Assembly (NCBI GenBank): GCA_963757135.1
Contig: CAVWQE010000003.1
Span: forward strand, 1 to 64,000
DNA: 64,000 nucleotides
From: Gp1-AA145 sp963757135
Lineage (GTDB): Bacteria > Acidobacteriota > Terriglobia > Terriglobales > Acidobacteriaceae
Direction of reading: 5' to 3'
Shown here: positions 7,945 to 15,628 of the stretch, in pieces
How positions within the stretch are numbered: position 1 is the first letter of the stretch
Layout: each line of letters opens with the position of its first letter
Notes under the pieces: model-generated
Databases searched by the model: none
The model's input: only the letters and a program-made list of their open reading frames with translations
What the model was told of the DNA's origin: nothing
Made by a program: the position numbers and the translations under genes

Positions 7945-8368
7945 ATGGCAATCCATATGCGAGGCTTATGTCCGCTGATTCAGGTATTTGATATGGACAA
8001 CTCACTGCCCTTCTATTGTGAACTGCTCGGTTTCGAAGTCGTCGAAAAGGCGGCGGGTGGCGGTTGGGCTTGGCTGCGGCATGGCACGGCGGAACTGATG
8101 CTCAACACCGCATACGACGAAGATGAGCGCCCGGAGAAACCTGATCCGGCTCGTTGGCTCGGACATCAAGATACCGGCTTGGGCTTCTTGATTGGACATC
8201 GGATGTCCAGATGTTGATGGCGCGTACGAATATCTCCATGCGAAAGGCGTCGAGGTTTCAAAACCGAAGGTTGCCTGGTACGGAATGAAGCAAATGTCCC
8301 TGAAAGATCCTGATGGGTTCGGAATCTGTTTTCAGTGGAAAGCGGATCAGCCCCAAGAAGGCATTTAA
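7945..8368 (+). pseudogene. VOC-family protein, frameshifted
   Basis: The first frame from ATG 7945 gives LCPLIQVFDMDNSLPFYCELLGFEVVEK and HQDTGLGFLIG, the first half of a VOC (glyoxalase-like) domain. One extra base near 8198-8205 moves the rest into another frame, which continues CPDVDGAYEYLHAKGVEVSKP and KDPDGFGICFQW to a stop at 8366-8368. Joined, the product is about 140 residues and complete, with the acidic metal or substrate region near the C-terminus. A GGAGG at about 7931 supports the start. The single-base lesion may be a sequence error or a young pseudogene. Confidence 0.7.
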
Positions 8369-8375
8369 ATTGGGA

Positions 8376-8600
8376 CTATCCGCGCTGGCGGCCCTCGCGC
8401 ACCATTGCGACCAGATCGGCAGCCGACACTCCCAGCTTTACGCCTTTCACATCAAGCGGCGACGCTTTGGATTTTCGCAGAGGCAGAATGCGGAACACAG
8501 CTCCGTCGCGGCGGCGAATTTCCACAGCACCGTCGCGCTCAGCTTCATCGAGCACCGTCGCAAAATTTCCCCGTGCTTCAGAATAGCTGTAGGACTTCAT
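8376..8600 (-). CDS. Phd/YefM-family antitoxin
   Basis: A 74-residue protein with the Phd/YefM N-terminal fold: MKSYSYSEARGNFATVLDEAERDGAVEIRR is the DNA-binding segment and the tail ILPLRKSKASPLDVKGV is the expected toxin-binding region. It neutralises the PIN-domain toxin encoded just upstream and should autoregulate the pair. Its ATG overlaps the toxin stop by four bases (ATGA at 8597-8600). The order is toxin first, antitoxin second, which is the reverse of most vapBC and phd/doc loci. Confidence 0.85.
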   Translation of the reverse strand: MKSYSYSEARGNFATVLDEAERDGAVEIRRRDGAVFRILPLRKSKASPLDVKGVKLGVSAADLVAMVREGRQRG

Positions 8601-8998
8601 CGGGTGTCGACCTCCAGTACTTCCAGTTTCAATTCACGGGCGCGATCTCTTAGTCCGCCGTCCAGCGTAAGGAGTGGCGCTCGTTGGTTGATGGCGCAGG
8701 CAAGCAAGTACGCATCGTAAGCGTACACATTCAATCTTGCCGACAATTCCACCCCTTGCTTCAATCCTATCTCGGCCATGCGAATCGGGATGGCGGCGTA
8801 GGCCTCCAACAGTTGGAGTGCTTCCTTGATGCCGATTGCCTTGCGTTTGAACATGGCCGACAGCGCGTTTCCCACTTCCCAGTGGACCGACGCCCGAGCC
8901 ACCAAAATAGCTCCACGCGTCAGCTTGACCAAGTCCGCCTTTTCCGGTTGCTCCCCGATGACGGCGAGAACGGCGGATGTGTCGATCACTATTTCCAC
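8597..8998 (-). CDS. vapC: PIN-domain ribonuclease toxin (VapC-like)
   Basis: A 133-residue PIN domain. Conserved acidic positions are visible: EIVIDTSAVLAVI (first Asp), VHWEVGNAL (Glu), NVYAYDAYLLACA (Asp in the third box) and LTLDGGLRDRA (last Asp). VapC proteins are Mg2+-dependent endoribonucleases that cut tRNA or rRNA. The start is the GTG at 8998, since the residues upstream are not conserved and the PIN strand must begin here. It overlaps the downstream Phd-type antitoxin by four bases and is transcribed first, an unusual order. Confidence 0.85.
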   Translation of the reverse strand: MEIVIDTSAVLAVIGEQPEKADLVKLTRGAILVARASVHWEVGNALSAMFKRKAIGIKEALQLLEAYAAIPIRMAEIGLKQGVELSARLNVYAYDAYLLACAINQRAPLLTLDGGLRDRARELKLEVLEVDTR

Positions 8999-9067
8999 AG
9001 TCCGTTCTGGCCGATGTTGCAGGTTACTCTTGAGCGCATCTAGATTAGTGCGAGACTGGAGCTCCCC

Positions 9068-9508
9068 ATGAAAGAAACCGTCCCGGTGGAATCTGCCTCT
9101 GCAGTAATCGACGCGAGGATCAGGGAAGTTGGCGGCTGGCGCGGGAAGATGCTGGCGAAGGTGCGCGAAATCATTCGCGCGGCAGATCCGGAGATCGTCG
9201 AAGAATGGAAGTGGGTGAAAGCCACATCGCCGGGGGTGCCGGTGTGGTCCCACGGCGGCATTGTCTGTACGGGAGAGACGTACAAAGACCACGTCAAAAT
9301 GACATTCGCCAAGGGAGCTGCGTTGAAGGACCCTAAGGGTCTGTTCAACTCCAGCCTAGAGGGGAATGTTAGGCGCGCCATCGACATCCACGAAGGCGAC
9401 AAGATCAATGAGGCGGCATTGAAGGAACTTATTCGCACGGCCGTGGCGGTTAATCTTATGGGGAAAGGCAAGACTAAAGCGAAGCCCAAGGGAGTGAAGA
9501 GGGTCTGA
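9068..9508 (+). CDS. DUF1801 domain protein
   Basis: A 146-residue DUF1801 (YdhG-like, frataxin-resembling fold) protein. The core is DARIREVGGWRGKMLAKVREIIRAADPEIVEEWKW, followed by SHGGIVCTGETYKDHVKMTFAKGAAL and an amphipathic helix region KINEAALKELIRTAVAVN. A Lys-rich tail (KGKTKAKPKGVKRV) closes it. The biochemical role of this family is not settled; a few members have been linked to iron handling. It is transcribed divergently from the toxin-antitoxin pair. Confidence 0.8.
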   Translation: MKETVPVESASAVIDARIREVGGWRGKMLAKVREIIRAADPEIVEEWKWVKATSPGVPVWSHGGIVCTGETYKDHVKMTFAKGAALKDPKGLFNSSLEGNVRRAIDIHEGDKINEAALKELIRTAVAVNLMGKGKTKAKPKGVKRV

Positions 9509-9686
9509 ACATCCGATCCTACCCACCCTTCGAGAACCGCGAAGGTGGGCAATCTCCGAACTTCGGCGGCTTAAAATTTCGCAAGAAGCGCAATGTTTAG
9601 AATGGGCACCCGTGCTTGAATAGGGCACCCAGCCACACGAGCAACAGCCGCCACCAGAGTCAGCTGTGGTGATAGACTTTGGCCTT

Positions 9687-10154
9687 ATGGCTGCCACGAA
9701 AAAAAGCAAAAAGAAGAAAAGTAGGAAGGCTCACGTGAAGAAGAGGTTCCGAATAGCGAAACCAACGCCGAAGAAATCAGCGAAAAAGAAATCAGCGAAA
9801 AAGAAGTCAGCGAAGAAGAAAGCCTCTAAGCGAAAGGTAGCGTCGAAGAAAGTCTCCGCAAGCAGACCCAGGCGATCCCAGACACGTGCCCGAGCGAAAA
9901 AAGAGATTCCTTTTTCTGGCTTTTCAGGATCACGAAGAAGCCAGACGCAGTCGGGGGACGCGGACTCGCAAGGCTTGTCCACCACTGAGGGTGCTGATTC
10001 GGAAAGCGTAAGCGAGTTACTGGAAGAAGGGAATGCATTCGAAGCCGGAGTCTTGACGGGGGTAGAGCGGGCTGACGATGCCGATGAAAGGGAAGTTCGA
10101 ACCCGCCAATTTCCTGAAGACGACGTGCCCGAAGAATATCTCGACAAAGACTAG
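9687..10154 (+). CDS. histone H1-like Lys-rich protein
   Basis: A 155-residue two-part protein. Residues 1 to about 80 are extremely Lys/Ala/Ser-rich with tandem KKSAKKKSAKK units encoded by a 15-base repeat around 9770-9825, resembling eukaryotic H1 tails and bacterial H1-like proteins. The C-terminal half is acidic (SESVSELLEEGNAFEAGVL, EDDVPEEYLDKD) and looks like a conserved folded or docking module. DNA binding by the basic half is the likely role. ATG 9687 is preferred to GTG 9666. The repeat array makes length variation between strains likely. Confidence 0.65.
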   Translation: MAATKKSKKKKSRKAHVKKRFRIAKPTPKKSAKKKSAKKKSAKKKASKRKVASKKVSASRPRRSQTRARAKKEIPFSGFSGSRRSQTQSGDADSQGLSTTEGADSESVSELLEEGNAFEAGVLTGVERADDADEREVRTRQFPEDDVPEEYLDKD

Positions 10155-10229
10155 CGCTCTGCAACGGCTTCCGAACTCTGCGAAAGGCTCTCGGGATTTT
10201 TGTTGCCGGCGATTCGGCCCGAGTCCCGC

Positions 10230-11054
10230 ATGATGGAAATGACCGCCACTGACGACCTCGAGCGGTTCCGCGCCGGCGCAGCGAAGTACGCGGCCTACCT
10301 CGAGACGCCCGAGGGGCGATTGCGCCTCGATCTTGCCTTTGCCAACTTGCAGGAGTTTCTGCCGCCGTCGAAAGAGTGTTTGCGCGCTCTCGATGTCGGG
10401 GGCGGTACCGGCGCGATCGCCATTCGCCTGGCACAACTTGGTGTTCACGTCACGTTGCTGGATTCATCCCAGCCGATGCTGGATATCGCTGAACGTGCCG
10501 CGCGGGAAACAGGAGTTACGGAAAGGATTGCGCTGAAGCAAGGCGATGCAGCCAACTTAGCAAGCTTGTTCCCCGCCGAGTTGTTTGATGTAGTCCTTTG
10601 CCACAACATCGTGGAATATGTTGACGACCCGTGCGCTGTGTTGCGTGGCGGGGCTGGCGTCCTGCGAGGCCCGTCCAGCATCATCTCGATCTTAGTTCGG
10701 AACCAGGCAGGTGAAGTGTTAAAGGCGGCACTAAAAGACGGTGACCTGGCCGCAGCCGAACGCAATCTCAACGCTGAATGGGCACATGAGTCTCTGTACG
10801 GAGGAAAGGTGCGGCTATTTGCGGCGGAGGCCCTGCAAGCCATGCTGGACGCGGCGTCGCTGGCAGTGATTGCCGAACGCGGCGTACGGGTAATGTCGGA
10901 TTACTTGCCGCAAAAGGTTTCCCGCGCTTCCGAGTACGAAAGAATGTTCGAACTGGAGCGCAAACTCGGCATGCGGCAGGAATTTGCAGCGGTCGCTCGC
11001 TACACGCAGGTTTTAGCACACGGCGCAGCGCCGATGACCAAGGGTAGCGAATGA
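10230..11054 (+). CDS. SAM-dependent class I methyltransferase
   Basis: A 274-residue methyltransferase with the Rossmann motifs in order: motif I ALDVGGGTGAIAIRLAQLG, motif II VTLLDSSQPML, a motif III-like QGDAANL, then FDVVLCHNIVEYV. It resembles the CmoM/SmtA-like group, but the substrate cannot be assigned. The ATG at 10230 is chosen as the first good start; the frame is open upstream to 10200. Its stop overlaps the start of the radical SAM gene (ATGA, 11051-11054), so the two are translationally coupled and probably act in one pathway. Confidence 0.8.
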   Translation: MMEMTATDDLERFRAGAAKYAAYLETPEGRLRLDLAFANLQEFLPPSKECLRALDVGGGTGAIAIRLAQLGVHVTLLDSSQPMLDIAERAARETGVTERIALKQGDAANLASLFPAELFDVVLCHNIVEYVDDPCAVLRGGAGVLRGPSSIISILVRNQAGEVLKAALKDGDLAAAERNLNAEWAHESLYGGKVRLFAAEALQAMLDAASLAVIAERGVRVMSDYLPQKVSRASEYERMFELERKLGMRQEFAAVARYTQVLAHGAAPMTKGSE

Positions 11055-12106
11055 ACGTCACCACCCAGTCTCTACCGTCCGGAGGTCGCAATACATCCGG
11101 TGCCGGCGTTTCGCTCGGGCTCGGGCTTACCAATGAATGTAATCTCGCGTGTTCCTTCTGCTACCGCGATCCCGCTCGTACTGATCGTCTTTCTCTGGAT
11201 CAGGTGAAAGCCGTGATGGAGCGCCTGCTCGTTCGATCGGTGAATCTTGGCACCGGCGAAAACGGCATGCATCCCGACTTCAAGGCGATCCTCGGTTATC
11301 TGCAAACGAAACCGGTCAAACTCACCATCACTTCCAATGGACACAGCGTTGCGGTTTTGGAAGACGATGATCTGCGCGCCTTTCACGACATCGAGTTCTC
11401 TCTGGATTACCCCACGCAATCCGAACAGGATGCGCAGCGCGGGGAAGGGAATTGGAAATTGATTGAACAGCAGGCACAGCGTTGTGTGAAACTCGGTGTG
11501 CCTGTAACCATCATCGCCGTGATGATGAAGTCGAACTATTTGTGTCTGCCGGAAGTCGCGCGAGTTGCCAAACAGTTTGACGCTCCGTTGCGAATTAACG
11601 TCTATCAGGCGGTGCGATCGGATATTTATGCTTTGAGCTACGAAGAGTATTGGGAAGGGTTCCGGCGGCTTTTTGAAGAGACCGATGTAATCGCGATTGG
11701 CGAGCCTCTGGTGCGAGCGATGGCCGGACTTCCGCCACTTGCAGGTGGATGTGGCGTCAGCACCGTGCGAGTAACTCCGCGTGCGACGACGCAGCCGTGC
11801 GTTTATTGGATGGGACCGGGCGAGCCGCTTTCAGATTTGATCTCGATGGGACTCGACATCCTTGGGTCCGCGCCCTTCGTCCAATCCCGCACGCTTCCCG
11901 AAGCCTGCCAGCCTTGCGAGTTCCGCGAGGCATGTCATGGTGGGTGCGCCGGAAGGCGGCGCTTGCAAGGCACATTATCGGCACCTGACGTCTATTGCCC
12001 AATCATTCGCGGCGAGCGTCCCAGACTTGAGATCCGCATGGCCGCGAATCGCGATCTGCCCAAGCTGAGCAGTTCGTGCACTACGGTGGTGATGGCGAGA
12101 GACTGA
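11051..12106 (+). CDS. radical SAM/SPASM-domain protein
   Basis: A 351-residue radical SAM enzyme. The [4Fe-4S] SAM-cluster motif is C30-x3-C34-x2-C37 (CNLACSFC). A C-terminal SPASM/twitch region supplies further Cys: GGCGVSTV, CVYW, CQPCEFREACHGGC and YCPI, which would bind auxiliary clusters. Such enzymes modify ribosomal peptides or mature enzymes; the PqqE/anSME group is the nearest architecture. No precursor peptide gene is obvious next to it. It is coupled by a 4-base overlap to a methyltransferase, and a REP-derived element follows its stop. Confidence 0.85.
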   Translation: MNVTTQSLPSGGRNTSGAGVSLGLGLTNECNLACSFCYRDPARTDRLSLDQVKAVMERLLVRSVNLGTGENGMHPDFKAILGYLQTKPVKLTITSNGHSVAVLEDDDLRAFHDIEFSLDYPTQSEQDAQRGEGNWKLIEQQAQRCVKLGVPVTIIAVMMKSNYLCLPEVARVAKQFDAPLRINVYQAVRSDIYALSYEEYWEGFRRLFEETDVIAIGEPLVRAMAGLPPLAGGCGVSTVRVTPRATTQPCVYWMGPGEPLSDLISMGLDILGSAPFVQSRTLPEACQPCEFREACHGGCAGRRRLQGTLSAPDVYCPIIRGERPRLEIRMAANRDLPKLSSSCTTVVMARD

Positions 12107-12120
12107 ATGAGATAAGGCCG

Positions 12121-12304
12121 CTCAGCCTTTAGAGGGCCCGTCTCACGGGGTTGCCCCACTCTTGTCGCGACTGATGGAGCGACAGGGTGGGGGTCCCATC
12201 AATGTTAGCGCCAGTCCCGTTTCCAAATGTCATCCCACCCTCTCGCAAAAACCGCGAGAAGGGTGGGGCAACCCCAAATTGGAAATTCCATCTGAAAGGC
12301 TAGG
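12121..12304. mobile_element. short non-autonomous derivative of the family A RAYT element
   Basis: The left end CTCAGCCTTT (12121) and right end GAAAGGCTAGG (12294-12304) match the termini of the 7004-7890 element imperfectly. Between them are two family A palindromes: 12147-12191, similar to 7033-7081 plus its following bases, and 12233-12276, nearly identical to 7820-7866. The RAYT gene and the middle palindrome are absent, as expected of an internal deletion derivative. Confidence 0.65.
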
Positions 12305-12327
12305 CCAGCCGCCGTCTGCATTACTTG

Positions 12328-12816
12328 TCACAACTTCTTCCGGTAATGCACACAGCGGTCCACCACCTCGTACCCCAGCGCCTCGTGCGCGCGTTGGGAA
12401 ACTTCATTGTCGATCCAGGTATCTGATGCTACTTCAACACATCCCTGGCTGCGTCCCCAGTCTTCTGCCGCGGCCAGAAGTTTCTTCCCGATTCCCTCGT
12501 GTCGATGGTTCTCGGCCACGTACCAACCTTCGATATAGCCCACCGGGCGCGATGGGTCGCAGCCGTCCGCGTGCGAACGCAAATCAACTTCGAGGAAACC
12601 AGCTAAGGTTCGATCGCTCGCTTCGCCGATCAATTCCGGGACCACCTCGGCCACGAAGATGACAAGCGGCAGCGTTGTAATGGCCTTGCCTTCGAGAATC
12701 AGCGTAAGTTCTCGGGCATGATCCTCGGCGGAAGCGTTGGGCCACAGGGCCTCGCGAAAACGCAGAAGTTGCTCGTGATCTGAAAGCTGAGCGGCCCTGA
12801 TGCAAATTTCCGGCAC
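12328..12816 (-). CDS. GNAT acetyltransferase, aminoglycoside 6'-N-acetyltransferase-like
   Basis: A 162-residue GNAT protein. The acetyl-CoA loop is ENHRHEGIGKKLLAAAEDWG; the motif GYIEGWYV and the end DTWIDNEVSQRAHEALGYEV are close to the AAC(6')-I group, which acetylates aminoglycosides. Chromosomal relatives often have other substrates, so resistance is not implied. Translation probably starts at GTG 12816 (PEICIRAAQLSDHEQLLRFR). It lies alone on the minus strand, convergent with the radical SAM gene. Confidence 0.8.
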   Translation of the reverse strand: MPEICIRAAQLSDHEQLLRFREALWPNASAEDHARELTLILEGKAITTLPLVIFVAEVVPELIGEASDRTLAGFLEVDLRSHADGCDPSRPVGYIEGWYVAENHRHEGIGKKLLAAAEDWGRSQGCVEVASDTWIDNEVSQRAHEALGYEVVDRCVHYRKKL

Positions 12817-13013
12817 GGAACCATCGTAAACCGAGTCACGAATCTTGTAGGTGCGGATTCGTGAGCACGCAACTGAGTAAAAACCAAGGAGTGATTTGGC
12901 GATTCAGCAACGATTACTATCGTCAGCCGAACGTCGGTTTTCTGCTACTCCCGGCCAACGCTGTCGAATATTCTAAAAAAGAGAGGCTCTCTCTTTCGTG
13001 TTGAGGAGTAATC

Positions 13014-13268
13014 GTGCGATATAAGACGGCTGCCATTTCGTGCTTTGCGCTGGTCGGAGGAATGTTCGCTCTGCCAGCTATGATTTTGGGTGTTTTTCTT
13101 CCGTCTCTAAAATCGGGCATTCCCGACCCGATACCGGCCTATGAGAGGATCCTCCTTGAGATCGCTGTCTTCTGCGTGGAATGGAAATGGCTTCTTGCAG
13201 TTCCGTCTGCGACACTGGGGTTGGCATTCACTGGTGCAGCACTCGCGGCACCTAGGGTGCGTAAGTAA
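13014..13268 (+). CDS. small two-TM hypothetical membrane protein
   Basis: An 84-residue protein starting at GTG 13014 with GAGGAG about 7 bases upstream. Two hydrophobic segments are visible: AAISCFALVGGMFALPAMILGVFL and the region around WLLAVPSATLGLAFTGAALAA. The loop between them is short and contains IPDPIPAYERI. No family is recognised. Flanking intervals (12817-13013 and 13269-13555) contain no other supported feature. Confidence 0.5.
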   Translation: MRYKTAAISCFALVGGMFALPAMILGVFLPSLKSGIPDPIPAYERILLEIAVFCVEWKWLLAVPSATLGLAFTGAALAAPRVRK

Positions 13269-13555
13269 ACCTCCGATTGCCTGTGTTCTCGCGTTCGTCA
13301 ACGGACTCCTCTCACTGTTGGCGAAAATAGTCGTGGCTGTTGAAAAACTCTTTCTCGCTAAATTCGCAAAAATGAAATTGCGTCAGGATGCCTTATAAAC
13401 GATCTTCTCGAATCGCAAGACATTTTGTATCCCCTATATTTTGGGCGTTTGAGGCGAAAGGTGACTTTTTCAACACCCACAGTCAATTGCGCTCAAACGA
13501 CGTCAGGGGCCGATAAGGTGCGCTGCCCCGCCAGACAACGACACCCACCGCCCTC

Positions 13556-13990
13556 TTATCGCACCCGTGGTGAGAAGTCAGTCAGCGCCATAAAGGTCGA
13601 ATCAATTTTCTCGGTCAGTTTGCCGTTGGCTTCGGATTCTTCTTTGACGCGCTTCCACTCCGGATCGTCCTGAAATGATTTCCAGTTGGCGGTTGCGGCT
13701 TCTCGGCTGGGATGCTGAAGAATGTAAATCAGCATATTGCCCTTGTCGGGTTCGTCGGTTGGCGTCCAGTACGCGACGTTCTTCATACCGTGCTTCTCGA
13801 AGAGCTTGGCGGTGTGGTCGCGGAAGCGCGCCAGCAGATCGCCCAGCTTTCCTGGCGATGCATGATAGACACGCAGCTCGTAAACCGTGCTTGAAGCTTG
13901 CTTAGCATCGCCCCGTTGCGAGGCTGCAAGAAGTGCTGCTGAAAGCAATGGCAGAGAGGAAAGCGATTCCAGCAATAGTCGTCTGGTCAC
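13556..13990 (-). CDS. exported NIPSNAP-family protein
   Basis: A 144-residue protein. The first about 35 residues look like a Tat-type or Sec signal (TRRLLLESLSSLPLLSAALLAASQ). The NIPSNAP domain follows: VYELRVYHASPGKLGDLLARFRDHTAKLFEKHGM, WTPTDEPDKGNMLIYILQHPS and WKSFQDDPEWKRV. NIPSNAP domains are ferredoxin-like folds of unclear function. Start GTG 13990 is preferred because AAGGA lies 8 bases upstream; the longer frame to 14029 would begin inside a REP repeat. Confidence 0.8.
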   Translation of the reverse strand: MTRRLLLESLSSLPLLSAALLAASQRGDAKQASSTVYELRVYHASPGKLGDLLARFRDHTAKLFEKHGMKNVAYWTPTDEPDKGNMLIYILQHPSREAATANWKSFQDDPEWKRVKEESEANGKLTEKIDSTFMALTDFSPRVR

Positions 13991-14021
13991 GGCAGCCGTC
14001 CTTGAAATAGGTGAGATGTTG

Positions 14022-14161
14022 TTCCCCACTCAAGTTGAGGCGGTGGCGCGGCCCGTTCGACAACTTCGCGTTGCTCAGTTGCTCAGGGCAGGCTAGGAGC
14101 CGCGCGCCGAAATCCCGAGCAAGTCGAGGGACCTCAAACCAAAGCCACGCTTGAGTGGGCC
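14022..14161. repeat. REP family B, copy 2 (long form)
   Basis: Outer arms TTCCCCACTCAAG (14022-14034) and CTTGAGTGGG (14150-14159). The interior carries GCCGAAATCCCGAGC, shared with the copy at 6721-6805. It fills the gap between the NIPSNAP gene and the next minus-strand gene. Confidence 0.65.
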
Positions 14162-14221
14162 AGTTTATCCGGACGGGCGAGAACGCCCGTCGCTCCACGA
14201 TACAACTTCGTCCCACGGGTG

Positions 14222-14962
14222 TTATTGCGCGGCCACCCATTTGTCCGATCCCGCCAGCTTAACCGCCACGTTCGTAATCCACAGGCGGAAAGCCCCGCCA
14301 TCGGCAGTGCCGCGGTGTTCAGTCGAGACCAGTAGTCCGCCCGCCTTCTTGTAGCCTGTCCACGTTGCCGTGACGAGCTTCGGCTTCTTGTCCCCGCCGC
14401 GGTGATAGACAAATTGCACAACCCGGTAGTCTTTTCCGACGTACAGATCCCACGTATCTCCAGGCGTGTAGCCGCCCGCTTCCTGGGGATACTTCACCGA
14501 GACCAGCGTGGCCGAGCCGGCGCCAATTGGCAACTTCTTCGTGCCCTCGTTGGTGATGGTGGCACTCTTGTCCCAATAAGCATGGAACGGGAATATGAGC
14601 CAGTAATTGTCGTTGACGAAAGCCGGTTCGACTTCCTTCTGGACCTGCTCAGGCTGGCTGCTGAGCTGAGAACTGTCGTACTCGACCTTGACCGGCTTGC
14701 CATCTTTATCCATACTCTCGAAGGAAATTTTGCCGGTTTTAGGCTCCCACTCCCATTTGTGGCTGGCCTTAAACAGCCCCGGAATGTCGATGTTCCAGGT
14801 GTAGCGGATGGCTTCAATCTTGTCATACGAATCAAGGCCATAGACTTTGGCAACTTTTTCGATGATTGGGTCGCGCTGTTGCGCCGCGGAAATCGCAGGG
14901 AGAATCAAAAGAATGCTGAAGACTAAAAGGAGAACCACAACGAGTCGGCTCGTATTTCTCAT
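14222..14962 (-). CDS. secreted hypothetical protein
   Basis: A 246-residue protein with a clear Sec signal peptide (LVVVLLLVFSILLILPAISAAQQ). The mature part is beta-rich with repeated Trp and Tyr strands (EAIRYTWNIDIPG, HKWEWEPKTGKISFE, NYWLIFPFHAYWD, TWDLYVGKDYRVVQFVYHRGG), a pattern resembling periplasmic lipoprotein-carrier-like sheets, but I do not recognise a named family. ATG 14962 is chosen because GAGGAGGG lies just upstream. It stands alone on the minus strand. Confidence 0.7.
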   Translation of the reverse strand: MRNTSRLVVVLLLVFSILLILPAISAAQQRDPIIEKVAKVYGLDSYDKIEAIRYTWNIDIPGLFKASHKWEWEPKTGKISFESMDKDGKPVKVEYDSSQLSSQPEQVQKEVEPAFVNDNYWLIFPFHAYWDKSATITNEGTKKLPIGAGSATLVSVKYPQEAGGYTPGDTWDLYVGKDYRVVQFVYHRGGDKKPKLVTATWTGYKKAGGLLVSTEHRGTADGGAFRLWITNVAVKLAGSDKWVAAQ

Positions 14963-15130
14963 GAACGTCCCTCCTCGGTGAATTGAACGAATTCTGGGTA
15001 AATGACAGTGTACGCCTCCCGGATACATAGAATTCTCTCCGTGCCCACCTCACGCTGTTCTAAATTTTGGAGATGGAGATGTTTGTCTGTCACAGACCAG
15101 GCATGTCCCGGCACGAGGTAGAATTAGGGC

Positions 15131-15364
15131 ATGAGCCCAGAGGTTTCCGATCTCCTAAGGCGCGCGCTTGCGCTTCCGGTTGATGAGCGCGCTGCGTTGG
15201 CGAACACCTTGCTTGATAGCCTCGATACGGAGCATCAGTCTGTTGAAGAAGCCTGGGACCAGGAAGTGGCGCGCCGAATCGAAGAACTGAAAACGGGCAA
15301 GGCCGTCACTGTTCCTTGGGAACAACTGCATCGCGAGCTACTGGCCTTGGTGAATGAGCGCTAA
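15131..15364 (+). CDS. addiction-module antitoxin (PF09720-type)
   Basis: A 77-residue protein with the family signature LLRRALALPVDERAALANTLLDSLD, then EAWDQEVARRIEELKTGKAVTVPWEQL. This family neutralises RelE/ParE-type toxins and probably binds its own promoter. Its end overlaps the toxin start by 11 bases (stop TAA at 15362-15364, toxin ATG at 15354), the usual arrangement. The partner toxin is internally shortened, so this antitoxin may have no active target. Confidence 0.85.
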   Translation: MSPEVSDLLRRALALPVDERAALANTLLDSLDTEHQSVEEAWDQEVARRIEELKTGKAVTVPWEQLHRELLALVNER

Positions 15365-15587
15365 ACCTGTTCAATATCATCAGGGCGCAACCGCAGACGT
15401 TAAGACAGCCATCGCTTGGTATCGGAAGCGAAGTCCAAAAGCGGCCACCGGGCAAGAACAACACCGACGATTTCTGCTTTGGCGATTTCCTTTCTCGATT
15501 ATCTATTCGGAACAAGAGTTCGCGATCACAATCTGGGCCGTCGCCCACGGCAGCAGACGACCGGAGTATTGGACAGAGCGTCTATAG
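15354..15587 (+). CDS. RelE/ParE-type toxin with internal deletion
   Basis: A 77-residue protein with intact ends of a ParE/RelE-like toxin: VQYHQGATADVKTAIAWYRKRSPKAA at the N-terminus and RRFLLWRFPFSIIYSE, ITIWAVAHGSRRPEYWTERL at the C-terminus. Family members are about 95-100 residues; roughly 20 residues of the central helix are missing between KAATGQ and RRFLL. The frame is maintained across the gap. Loss of the helix probably destroys the fold, so the toxin is likely inactive. It is coupled to the antitoxin upstream. Confidence 0.75.
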   Translation: MSAKPVQYHQGATADVKTAIAWYRKRSPKAATGQEQHRRFLLWRFPFSIIYSEQEFAITIWAVAHGSRRPEYWTERL

Positions 15588-15628
15588 TGGTCTCGTCCAG
15601 CGGTCGAAATCTCCCATTCAAAAGATCA

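Noticed and set aside
12328..12816. Acquired aminoglycoside resistance gene.
   Set aside because: The protein resembles AAC(6')-I enzymes but has no mobile context beyond REPs, and GNAT relatives are common chromosomal genes; resistance is not supported.
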